64,000 nt of DNA. Origin: Azophilus sp965214305 (GTDB lineage Bacteria > Pseudomonadota > Gammaproteobacteria > Pseudomonadales > Azotimanducaceae). Numbering within the stretch: the first letter of the stretch is position 1; every line of letters starts with the position of its first letter. Positions 34,644 to 41,949 of this stretch are shown piece after piece. The notes under the pieces are model-generated. The model saw only the letters and a program-made list of their open reading frames with translations, searched no databases and was not told the DNA's origin. The position numbers and the translations under genes were made by a program. The stretch covers positions 930,001 to 994,000 of the forward strand of contig OZ243949.1 in assembly GCA_965214305.1 (NCBI GenBank), read 5' to 3'.

Positions 34644-35324
34644 TCAGGCTGCGAGGGTCTCGATCACGTCGCCCTTGCGCTGCAGCACGGCCACGCCTTG
34701 GGCCAGGGCCGCCTTCTTCAGATCGTCACGGATATGGAAGGCGGCCAGAGCGAACCGCTGCCGCCGGCCGGCGTGCTCGGGGAACAAGCGCCGGAAATTG
34801 GGCGCCTTCTCGTTGAGCAGGCGCTCAAGGTCGCTCCCGTGCGCCTTGTGCTTGACCTCCACCACGAACACCTCGCTGCCGTTCACCAGCAGCAGGTCGA
34901 ACTCGTCCTCCACGCCGCCGCGGCTGCGCGTGACGTTCCTGTCGATGAAATCGAAGCGCGTCCCGGCCAGCACCGGATCGGCCTTGAGGCTGTTGTGGTA
35001 GAACTCCTCGGCCGCCGCCCCCAGGTTGTTGCCCACGCCGCCGCACATCTCCGCCAGCTTGTCAATCTTGGCGGCGGTCTGCGCGAGCTTGGCCTCGGTC
35101 TTCGCCTGCTGGGCGGCGTTTTCCGCGAGCTTGGCCTCGGTGCGCGCCTGCTGGGCGGCGTTTTCCGCCAGCTGGGCATCGGTGCGCGCCTGCTGGGCGG
35201 CGTTTTCCGCGAGCTTGGCATCGGTCTTCGCCTGCTGGGCGGCGTTTTCCGCCAGCTGGGCATCGGTGCGGTCTTGCGCCACGGCCAAGCCGGCAACCAG
35301 CGCTTTCAGTTCATCGTCGGTCAT
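34644..35324 (-). CDS. Coiled-coil PD-(D/E)XK nuclease-like protein, paralog 2
   Basis: 226 residues, the longest copy. The nuclease-like domain is almost identical to paralog 1 (EDEFDLLLVNGSEVFVVEVK). The coiled coil carries four 14-residue units of the type LAENAAQQARTDAK, against one in paralog 1 and two in paralog 3. Ribosome site and upstream DNA are also conserved (TATATCCCCATTATCCTGCC). Confidence 0.8.
   Translation of the reverse strand: MTDDELKALVAGLAVAQDRTDAQLAENAAQQAKTDAKLAENAAQQARTDAQLAENAAQQARTEAKLAENAAQQAKTEAKLAQTAAKIDKLAEMCGGVGNNLGAAAEEFYHNSLKADPVLAGTRFDFIDRNVTRSRGGVEDEFDLLLVNGSEVFVVEVKHKAHGSDLERLLNEKAPNFRRLFPEHAGRRQRFALAAFHIRDDLKKAALAQGVAVLQRKGDVIETLAA
35100..35270. repeat. 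42-bp tandem repeats in paralog 2 coiled coil
   Basis: Four successive units containing CTGCTGGGCGGCGTTTTCCG at 42-base spacing, each coding 14 residues (two heptads). The same unit occurs once in paralog 1, twice in paralog 3 and once in paralog 4. Confidence 0.88.
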
Positions 35325-35463
35325 GGAGCAAACCTCCTTGCGGCTCGGCGACTGAGTATATCCCCATTATCCTGCCAGCGCTCGCGCATGGCGGCGCCAA
35401 CTCAGCATCTCCATAGAGGCTGAGCGCCGTCGGCACCGTCCGGGATTGGTCCCGCCGGCCGCA

Positions 35464-36060
35464 TCAGGCTGCGAGGGTCTCGATCACGTCGCCCTTGCGC
35501 TGCAGCACGGCCACGCCTTGGGCCAGGGCCGCCTTCTTCAGATCGTCACGGATATGGAAGGCGGCCAGAGCGAACCGCTGCCGCCGGCCGGCGTGCTCGG
35601 GGAACAAGCGCCGGAAATTGGGCGCCTTCTCGTTGAGCAGGCGCTCAAGGTCGCTCCCGTGCGCCTTGTGCTTGACCTCCACCACGAACACCTCGCTGCC
35701 GTTCACCAGCAGCAGGTCGAACTCGTCCTCCACGCCGCCGCGGCTGCGCGTGACGTTCCTGTCGATGAAATCGAAGCGCGTCCCGGCCAGCACCGGATCG
35801 GCCTTGAGGCTGTTGTGGTAGAACTCCTCGGCCGCCGCCCCCAGGTTGTTGCCCACGCCGCCGTACATCTCCGCCAGCTTGTCAATCTTGGCGGCGGTCT
35901 GCGCGAGCTTGGCATCGGTCTTCGCCTGCTGGGCGGCGTTTTCCGCGAGCTTGGCCTCGGTGCGCGCCTGCTGGGCGGCGTTTTCCGCCAGCTGGGCATC
36001 GGTGCGGTCTTGCGCCACGGCCAAGCCGGCAACCAGCGCTTTCAGTTCATCGTCGGTCAT
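35464..36060 (-). CDS. Coiled-coil PD-(D/E)XK nuclease-like protein, paralog 3
   Basis: 198 residues. Same domain order and near-identical sequence to paralogs 1 and 2, with two 14-residue coiled-coil units. The E ... D ... E-x-K residues are kept. The spacer to paralog 2 is the same as the one interrupted by the IS481-like element, so paralogs 1-3 arose by tandem duplication of a unit of about 0.8 kb. Confidence 0.8.
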   Translation of the reverse strand: MTDDELKALVAGLAVAQDRTDAQLAENAAQQARTEAKLAENAAQQAKTDAKLAQTAAKIDKLAEMYGGVGNNLGAAAEEFYHNSLKADPVLAGTRFDFIDRNVTRSRGGVEDEFDLLLVNGSEVFVVEVKHKAHGSDLERLLNEKAPNFRRLFPEHAGRRQRFALAAFHIRDDLKKAALAQGVAVLQRKGDVIETLAA

Positions 36061-36336
36061 GGAGCAAACCTCCTTGCGGCTCGGCGACTGAGTATATCCC
36101 CATTATCCTGCCAGCGCCCGCGCAAGGCGGCTTGTCTTGGCATCGCCATGCTGCCGTCTCGGGCATTTTTGATCAAGGAGGCGTGCGGGGCACTATGCGG
36201 ACGCGCACTGGCCCCGCCATGACGGCATCCAAGCTTGCGCGACGGGGCTGCGGCAAGGGCGGGCCGATGGACGGGGAGCCGGGGCGAATGAACGCGGAGA
36301 TCGGGCGGTCGCCGCCGTCGGTTCGCGTCGGCCGGC
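36061..36336. other. Spacer between paralogs 3 and 4 with a duplicated segment
   Basis: Contains TTGTCTTGGCATCGCCATGC and GATCAAGGAGG at 36130-36185, repeated at 36962-37012 just upstream of paralog 4. No gene seen. The shared promoter-like block TGAGTATATCC is present here as before the other paralogs. Confidence 0.55.
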
Positions 36337-36891
36337 TCAGGCCGCGAGGGTTTCGATCACGTCGCCCCTGCGCTGCAGCACGGTCACGCCCCGGGCCAGC
36401 GCCGCCTCCTTGAGATCGTCACGGATGTGGAAGGCGGCCAAGGCGAACCGCTGCCGGCGACCGGCGTGCTCGGGGAACAGGCGCCGGAAATTCGGCGCCT
36501 TCTCGTCGAGCAGGCGCCTGAGGTCGTTCTCGTGCGCCTTGTACTTCACCTCCACCACGAACACCTCGCTGCCGTTCACCAGCAGCAGGTCGAACTCGTC
36601 CTCCACGCCGGCATGGCTGCGCGTGACGTTTTTGTCCATGAAGTCGAAGCGCGTCCCGGCCAGCACCGGATCGGCCTTGAGGCTGTTGTGGTAGAACTCC
36701 TCGGTCGCCGCCCCCAGGTTGTTGCCCACGCCGCCGTACATCTCCGCCAGCCGGTTGAGCTTGGCCTCGGTCTTCGCCTGCTGGGCGGCGTTTTCCGCGA
36801 GCTGGGCATCGGTGCGCGCCAGCTGGGCATCGGTGCGGTCTTGCGCCACGGCCAAGCCGGCAACCAGAGCTTTCAGTTCGTCGTCGGTCAT
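36337..36891 (-). CDS. Coiled-coil PD-(D/E)XK nuclease-like protein, paralog 4
   Basis: 184 residues; the most diverged copy. The coiled coil differs (QLARTDAQLAENAAQQAKTE, then AKLNRLAEMYGGVG, lacking the AQTAAKIDK segment), and the core reads AGVEDEFDLLLVNG with VFVVEVKYKA. The active-site pattern is kept. It is probably the oldest member or a separate lineage. The left end of a defective IS lies about 120 bases upstream. Confidence 0.8.
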   Translation of the reverse strand: MTDDELKALVAGLAVAQDRTDAQLARTDAQLAENAAQQAKTEAKLNRLAEMYGGVGNNLGAATEEFYHNSLKADPVLAGTRFDFMDKNVTRSHAGVEDEFDLLLVNGSEVFVVEVKYKAHENDLRRLLDEKAPNFRRLFPEHAGRRQRFALAAFHIRDDLKEAALARGVTVLQRRGDVIETLAA

Positions 36892-37012
36892 GGAGCAAAC
36901 CTCCTTGCGGCTCGGCGACTGAGTATATCCTCATTATCCTGCCAGCGCCCGCGCAAGGTGGCTTGTCTTGGCATCGCCATGCTGCCGTCTCGGGCATTTT
37001 TGATCAAGGAGG

Positions 37013-37791
37013 TGTGCGGGTTCACCACATATGGGACTTTTCGGGTTCGGCTGTCCTTTGTTTGCGAAGGTATTCCATCAGGGCGGGCAAGTCCAGCGCA
37101 TAGTGCGGTCGGACGTGGTTGTGGAAGCGCTGGTATTCGGCCAGTGCGGGGGCGACGTCCCTGACGGTCATTTCTCCCTAGTAGAGGCTCCGGAACTCGG
37201 TTCTGGAGCTGTCGTTGGCGCACTCGACGACGCCGTTGATCCGGGGGCACTTGGGCGGCAGGACGGCCAGGGGGAGGCCGAGCGCCTCGCAGGCGTCCTC
37301 GAACCCGGCGCGGAACTCGCCGCCTCCTGGGCCCGCGTCCAGCGCGAGGGGCTCGTGCGCCGGGGGCGGCGGCTTTTGGCCGCCAGGCCTTTCACGCCGA
37401 GGGCCCGGTGGCGCGCCCGCCAGCGGTAGCAGGTCGAGCGCGACCAGCCGACGGCGCGCGGCGCGGCGGCTTCGCCGCAGCCCTCGGCGCGCGGTTCCAG
37501 ACAGGTCTCGATCCTGCGCAGGCGGTCGAAGGCGTCGGCGGGCGTGGTATCGTCAAGGCGCGGGCGCTTGATCCCCAGGGATTTGATCTGCATCGTTCGG
37601 CTCCTTTTTGTTCTTAGAAGAAAACAAAAGGCTAGCCGAACCCGCGCCCCGGCGGGAGCCGGGGCGCATCTTCCTCCCTCCGGTCGCTACGCTCCCTGCG
37701 GGAGGAAGATGCGAATGCCGCCGCCGCAACCAGACGGAAACAACGGCTCAACCATCACGATCCCAGTCCCACATGTGTCTGAACCCGCACA
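37013..37791 (-). mobile_element. Internally deleted IS481-like element, copy A
   Basis: 779 bases with inverted ends TGTGCGGGTTCACCACATAT and TGTGCGGGTTCAGACACATG. Nearly identical to copy B at 45980-46756, and in the same orientation. No convincing direct repeat flanks it. The ends resemble, but differ from, those of the intact element at 33482-34563. Confidence 0.88.
37025..37593 (-). pseudogene. IS481-type transposase with internal deletion, copy A
   Basis: The N-terminus is a helix-turn-helix (MQIKSLGIKRPRLDDTTPAD, then GWSRSTCYRWRARHRALGVK). The sequence then jumps, in another frame, to the C-terminal third: GEFRAGFEDACEALGLPLAV, RINGVVECANDSSRTEFRSL and FHNHVRPHYALDLPALMEYL. The stretch with the first two catalytic Asp residues is gone. 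A stop also interrupts the C-terminal frame after FRSLY. Not functional. Confidence 0.85.
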
Positions 37792-37972
37792 AGGCTATTC
37801 CCGGATGAATCGGAATGGGCGGAGGAATGCTTTTCTGACGGTCCGGCGGGACATTCCCGGCATATCAGTCTCCTCTCTCAACTCGCCACGTGAAGGCTGG
37901 TGGCCGGTACGCGGCAGCGGCATCTCCCGGATTCCGGGCAGGCGCTTTTTCTTTCCGGATGGATTCCTCACG
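37792..37972. other. Unassigned spacer between defective IS copy A and the IS1595-like gene
   Basis: About 180 bases with no recognised gene. A minus-strand frame (37795-38004) overlaps the transposase 3' end and looks like a shadow. Confidence 0.4.
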
Positions 37973-38770
37973 CTATGCCGCCCTTGCTCCCGAGTCCATT
38001 CCATTGTCTTGTATCAGGTCCTTGTATTTCAGCCGCTTCAGCCTCATGCCTCCGACCAAGGACTCCATCTGCGTGATAGTGTCGCATTCCCGCACGTTGT
38101 GCCGGTGGGAGTATTCCCGGACATAGCGGTCAAGGTGCTTCGGGCTCATCTTGTGGTAGATGCCTTGATACCCCCGCTTGAGCAAGGACCAGAAGCTCTC
38201 GATGCCGTTCGTGTGGACTTGGCCACGGACATACTCCGATACGGAATGCTTGACCGCCTCGTGGTTCGGCATGCCCTTGTAAGCCCTTGCGTCGTCGGTG
38301 TATATCTTTGCGCCCGGCTCGGTGCGCTCTCCGACAAATCCTTGAAGAGTGCTTCGATCCGTGCGGGCGACAACCCTCGCCGATATTTGGCGGGTCGCCC
38401 TGTCCTTAACGCCGGCGATGGCGATCTTGCCTACAGCGCCCCTTCCCGCATTCAGCCGCTTGGCGGCATGCTTATTGCCCTCCTTTCCGCCGATGTAGGT
38501 CTCATCCGCCTCGACCGGCCCTGAGAACAACCCGGTTTCCATTTCCGCCGCCTTGCGAAGCCGGTGGAGCATGAACCAAGCCGCCTTCTGCCCGATGCCC
38601 AGTTCACGATGAAGCCGCATGGAAGACACGCCCTTGATGTTGGTCATGTAAAGGTAGATGCCGATTGCCCATACCCGGTACTGCATCTTGGTGCCCTCCA
38701 TGACGGTTCCCTTCCTCATAGTGAACATCGTCCGTTCAGGACAATCACGGCAACGATGGGTCATCTTCCG
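37973..38770 (-). pseudogene. IS1595-family transposase lacking its N-terminal zinc ribbon
   Basis: The core of an ISXO2-like transposase: GTVMEGTKMQYRVWAIGIYL, GVSSMRLHRELGIGQKAAWF, PVEADETYIGGKEGNKHAAK (first catalytic D), AKIYTDDARAYKGM and VHTNGIESFWSLLKRGYQGI. The usual start, with two CxxC zinc-ribbon pairs, is cut: only THRCRDCPE of the second pair remains, and DNA beyond about 38770 codes nothing similar. Probably inactive. On the plus strand the junction runs into a short coiled-coil frame (to 38888) of unknown origin. Confidence 0.8.
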
Positions 38771-38914
38771 GAGATTGGATGATATCGAGGAATTGTTAAA
38801 TTCCCGAAATAAAATGGAGGAGGAGCAGAAAAAGGAAATGGAGGGAATCAAGCAGGCGCTAAAGGAATTGCTGGATAAGCGGGAGTGATTTTTCAAGGAA
38901 TTGTGACTTTTGGA

Positions 38915-38920
38915 TATAAT
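38915..38920 (+). promoter_or_regulatory. Candidate -10 box of the cas operon
   Basis: TATAAT, about 90 bases before cas7. A weak TTCAAG lies 17 bases upstream as a -35 candidate. The surrounding DNA is AT-rich. Confidence 0.5.
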
Positions 38921-39009
38921 TCCCAAGGCGAGCCAGTGGACGAGGCGTGGATTCGACAACGCCTCGCCCGCCGGATTGCGCGCAGGATATCCGACTCTAG
39001 GAGCAAACC

Positions 39010-40263
39010 ATGACTCAACTTACCTTTGAACGGCTTCGTGACGCGGTTGCGGGTGACAGCGTAGCCTTGCGGTCTCGTATGACTTTACAACCCGCAGGCG
39101 GTCAAGGAGACAAGGTTTTCCCTCCATCCTATGCGGTGGAAGGCAGAGCAGCACACAAGTATGCAGTGGAAGAACGGCAGGTCGGCGGCACGGATAAAGT
39201 TTCCACTACGGTTTTGCTGGATTCCGTCGCGTCACAGGCAAACCGGGCGGAACTTGCTTTGCTTGAAGGCTGGGAGCGGGGAGAGTTAGTTTTTCCCGTC
39301 CCTTTCGTCGATTTTTCTAACGATGGCGGTGCAACGGATTACGACAAGCTAACGGTATTGGAAGCGCCGCATCGACTGGCCGATGCGATTTTTCGCGACA
39401 GCCTTCTTGATGGAACCTTATTTCGCCTTTCCGATGTTGGCCGCGCCATTACCGATGCCACGCCGCGCAATGCTACCGACTTGTTTCGATACTCGCCCAC
39501 CTCTTTGCTTTTCGGCATGTGGGATTCAACCGGTCCGAAGGGAGGGTTAGGGTCGAAATTTCAGCGCGCCTGGGTTTCGGAGATCGTCGGGTTTGATGCC
39601 GTAATTGGAAAGAAGGTAGGCAGCCGCATTGATCCTCTTCAAATCGAAAAGGTTTCGCCCGAGGATCGCATGTATAACAGCGCCGAACCGAACGAAGTGT
39701 GGACTCATGATCTTGAAAATGCCGAGAGAGACAAGAAGGGGAAGCCTGTTCATGCTTCGCGCGGCAGCGCTACTGGTGAAGCCGGCCAGCCCTCGAAAAT
39801 CAACCACGGGAATATCCCTCCTTCAATAGATGCGCAGGCTGGCGGAGTCACGATTTCAAGTGCTCGGCAGACGACCGTCATTTCTTTTGCGGCGCTCAGA
39901 CGGATTGGGTTTAAGGGTTACGAGCGTGAGGCGGAAACAGCGGCGAGAGCAGCAGTGGCGGCGCTTGGGGTTGCGGCTATCGCCTATCAGCACGAAATGG
40001 ACTTTGATCTTAGGTCGCGTTGCTTGCTTTTGCCTACTCATCCTCCGCGACTTGAGTTGCTGCGCCGCGACGGTTCCGCCGGCGAGGTTATGGAGGTGGA
40101 TCGGGCCTCGTCTGCTCAAATTCTTGAAGAGGCGGCGAAACATGCAGCGGCAGTTGGAATCGGATGGAAGTTGGACGAGATTCGACTCATGCCTGCGCCC
40201 AAGCTGCTCGAATTGATCCGACGCAGCCAAAAGGCATCCAGAACTGAACTGGCTGCGGAGTAG
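39010..40263 (+). CDS. csb1: Type I-G (I-U) Cas7 backbone protein, Csb1 family
   Basis: A 417-residue RAMP protein of the Csb1/GSU0053 family, the backbone subunit of the type I-G Cascade that binds the crRNA spacer. Seen: the N-terminal PPSYAVEGRAAHKYAVEERQ, TVLLDSVASQANRAELALLE, SPTSLLFGMWDSTGPKGGLG and the glycine-rich GVTISSARQTTVISFAALRR. First gene of a four-gene operon: its stop is three bases before the next start. Base composition is lower in GC than the flanking backbone. Complete by length. Confidence 0.92.
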   Translation: MTQLTFERLRDAVAGDSVALRSRMTLQPAGGQGDKVFPPSYAVEGRAAHKYAVEERQVGGTDKVSTTVLLDSVASQANRAELALLEGWERGELVFPVPFVDFSNDGGATDYDKLTVLEAPHRLADAIFRDSLLDGTLFRLSDVGRAITDATPRNATDLFRYSPTSLLFGMWDSTGPKGGLGSKFQRAWVSEIVGFDAVIGKKVGSRIDPLQIEKVSPEDRMYNSAEPNEVWTHDLENAERDKKGKPVHASRGSATGEAGQPSKINHGNIPPSIDAQAGGVTISSARQTTVISFAALRRIGFKGYEREAETAARAAVAALGVAAIAYQHEMDFDLRSRCLLLPTHPPRLELLRRDGSAGEVMEVDRASSAQILEEAAKHAAAVGIGWKLDEIRLMPAPKLLELIRRSQKASRTELAAE

Positions 40264-40266
40264 CTG

Positions 40267-41949
40267 GTGTCTTTAAGCGAGAATTTCGGTATTGAGGTGA
40301 ACTTTCTGACCGGGCGGTTTGTGGCTACCTGCCACAATGATCGCCAGCGTCCTGAATGGCCGCCGCATCCGGCTCGGCTTTTCTCGGCGCTTGTGGCAGC
40401 GTGGGCGGATTCGGACGAGCCGGATAATTCGGAGCGCGCCGCATTGGAATGGCTCGAATCGCAGCCGCCGCCAAGTATCGCCGCCTCGGATGCGGTGCCC
40501 CGCACGGTAGTATCGAACTTCGTGCCAGTAAACGATATCTCCATTGTTTCCGGGAATTGGTACAAGCGAAGGGCCGATCAAGTTTCGACTCTTATTGCTC
40601 AACGTCATACCGAACTGATCGCTTCCCATGGAGAGGCAACAAGGAAGGCCGCCCAGATTGAGCGCAGCGTGAACAAGCAAAGGGAGGTCAGCGCCCAGAT
40701 CAATTCCGTAGGTAATACGAACCCGAAAGCCGCGTTGTCGATGCTGCCGGAACAGCGCGGTAAGCAGGGTCGGCATTATCCATCGGTTACGCCGGATGAT
40801 GGCCGGGTGTGCTTTATTTGGAGCGTGTCGCCCACGGTTGAAATGACTGATGCCCTTGATCGGGTGCTCTTGCGTGTAACCCGATTGGGTCATTCCTCTT
40901 CGCTGGTTTCGTGCCGAGTGGTCAAAAGCACTTCGGAAGTCAAGTTGGAGGTTGGTGATGGCGATATCAGCATGCGTTCCGTCGGGCGTGGGCAGCTTGC
41001 CGAGTTGGAGCGGCAATTTCAGCGCCATCAGGCTTTCAGGCCCCGGTCAATGCCCCATACGGATGTTCGATATCGCCCCGCTGCGGAAGCATTGCCGGAT
41101 TCTGTGCTTAAAGCGAATACCGCTGGTGAATGGATCGTGTTCGAGTTTGCGCCCGGCTCCCGATTCTTTCCCGCCACGAGAGTGGTGGAGTTAGCCAATG
41201 CCATGCGTGCGAGTGTGTTTTGCTATGCCGAAGATCCGATTCCGGAAGGTATTAGCGGCCACTTGCCAGATGGCAGGCCGACGACTGCGCCGCATGTCGC
41301 CTTTCTTCCGCTGCCCTATGTGGGTTTTGAGCATGCCGATGGTCGATTACTTGGCATCGCGGCCTCAGCGCCAAACAGCATCAGCACTGAGGCGCGCCGA
41401 GCGCTTTATCGGGCCATCGGCGATTGGGAAGTCGGAAAGAACTATGCTCTGCGACTTACTCTGGGTTCGCAGGGAGTCGTTCATCTTCATCGCCAGCTTG
41501 GACCTGCCACGCTGATCTCCTTGCGTCCGAGCGCTTGGAAACATGCGTCCTGCCGGTGGGTTTCCGCAACCCCGATCGCTCTGCCTAGGCATCCTGGCCA
41601 GCTCGGTAGGGGCACGGCGGCGGCACGGACACGTTCCTGGGCGGCGGCCGAGGCATCTGTAAGGCTGGCTTGCGCCCATGTTGGATTGCCTGAACCATTG
41701 TCGGTGGAGGTCTCGTTGCGCCCGTTCATTAGGGGCGCTCATCCGGCAGGGCAGTTTCCGGTATTTCACCAGGGCGGACCATCTGGCCGATCAGTGCGCC
41801 GCCAGTTGATTCACGCATCAATGACTTTCGAGAACCCCGTGGCGGGGCCATTGGTGCTTGGGTCAGGACGGTTTTTGGGCTTGGGTTTGATGCGTCCGGC
41901 ACCAATGCGGGAGCCATCCAAAATCAGCGAAGGGGATAGTGGTGACTAG
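40267..41949 (+). CDS. csb2: Type I-G (I-U) Cas5-Cas6 fusion, Csb2 family
   Basis: A 560-residue protein of the Csb2/GSU0054 family, in which a Cas5-like crRNA 5'-handle binder is fused to a Cas6-like pre-crRNA endonuclease. Seen: the N-terminal IEVNFLTGRFVATCHNDRQR and PEWPPHPARLFSALVAAWAD; the C-terminal half has FHQGGPSGRSVRRQLIHAS and a glycine-rich end VLGSGRFLGLGLMRP typical of Cas6-type RAMPs. The GTG start at 40267 is three bases after csb1. Its end overlaps cas3 by 11 bases. Without a CRISPR array nearby its pre-crRNA must come from elsewhere, if the system works at all. Confidence 0.92.
   Translation: MSLSENFGIEVNFLTGRFVATCHNDRQRPEWPPHPARLFSALVAAWADSDEPDNSERAALEWLESQPPPSIAASDAVPRTVVSNFVPVNDISIVSGNWYKRRADQVSTLIAQRHTELIASHGEATRKAAQIERSVNKQREVSAQINSVGNTNPKAALSMLPEQRGKQGRHYPSVTPDDGRVCFIWSVSPTVEMTDALDRVLLRVTRLGHSSSLVSCRVVKSTSEVKLEVGDGDISMRSVGRGQLAELERQFQRHQAFRPRSMPHTDVRYRPAAEALPDSVLKANTAGEWIVFEFAPGSRFFPATRVVELANAMRASVFCYAEDPIPEGISGHLPDGRPTTAPHVAFLPLPYVGFEHADGRLLGIAASAPNSISTEARRALYRAIGDWEVGKNYALRLTLGSQGVVHLHRQLGPATLISLRPSAWKHASCRWVSATPIALPRHPGQLGRGTAAARTRSWAAAEASVRLACAHVGLPEPLSVEVSLRPFIRGAHPAGQFPVFHQGGPSGRSVRRQLIHASMTFENPVAGPLVLGSGRFLGLGLMRPAPMREPSKISEGDSGD

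Noticed and set aside
37005..37800. Target site duplications for the defective IS copies
   Set aside because: Left and right flanks of copies A (AAGGAGG / AGGCTAT) and B (CACGTTT / ATCCGAA) do not match, so no duplication is claimed.
38890..39009. Possible CRISPR array near the cas operon
   Set aside because: Neither this leader-like AT-rich stretch nor 45724-45979 contains regularly spaced direct repeats.
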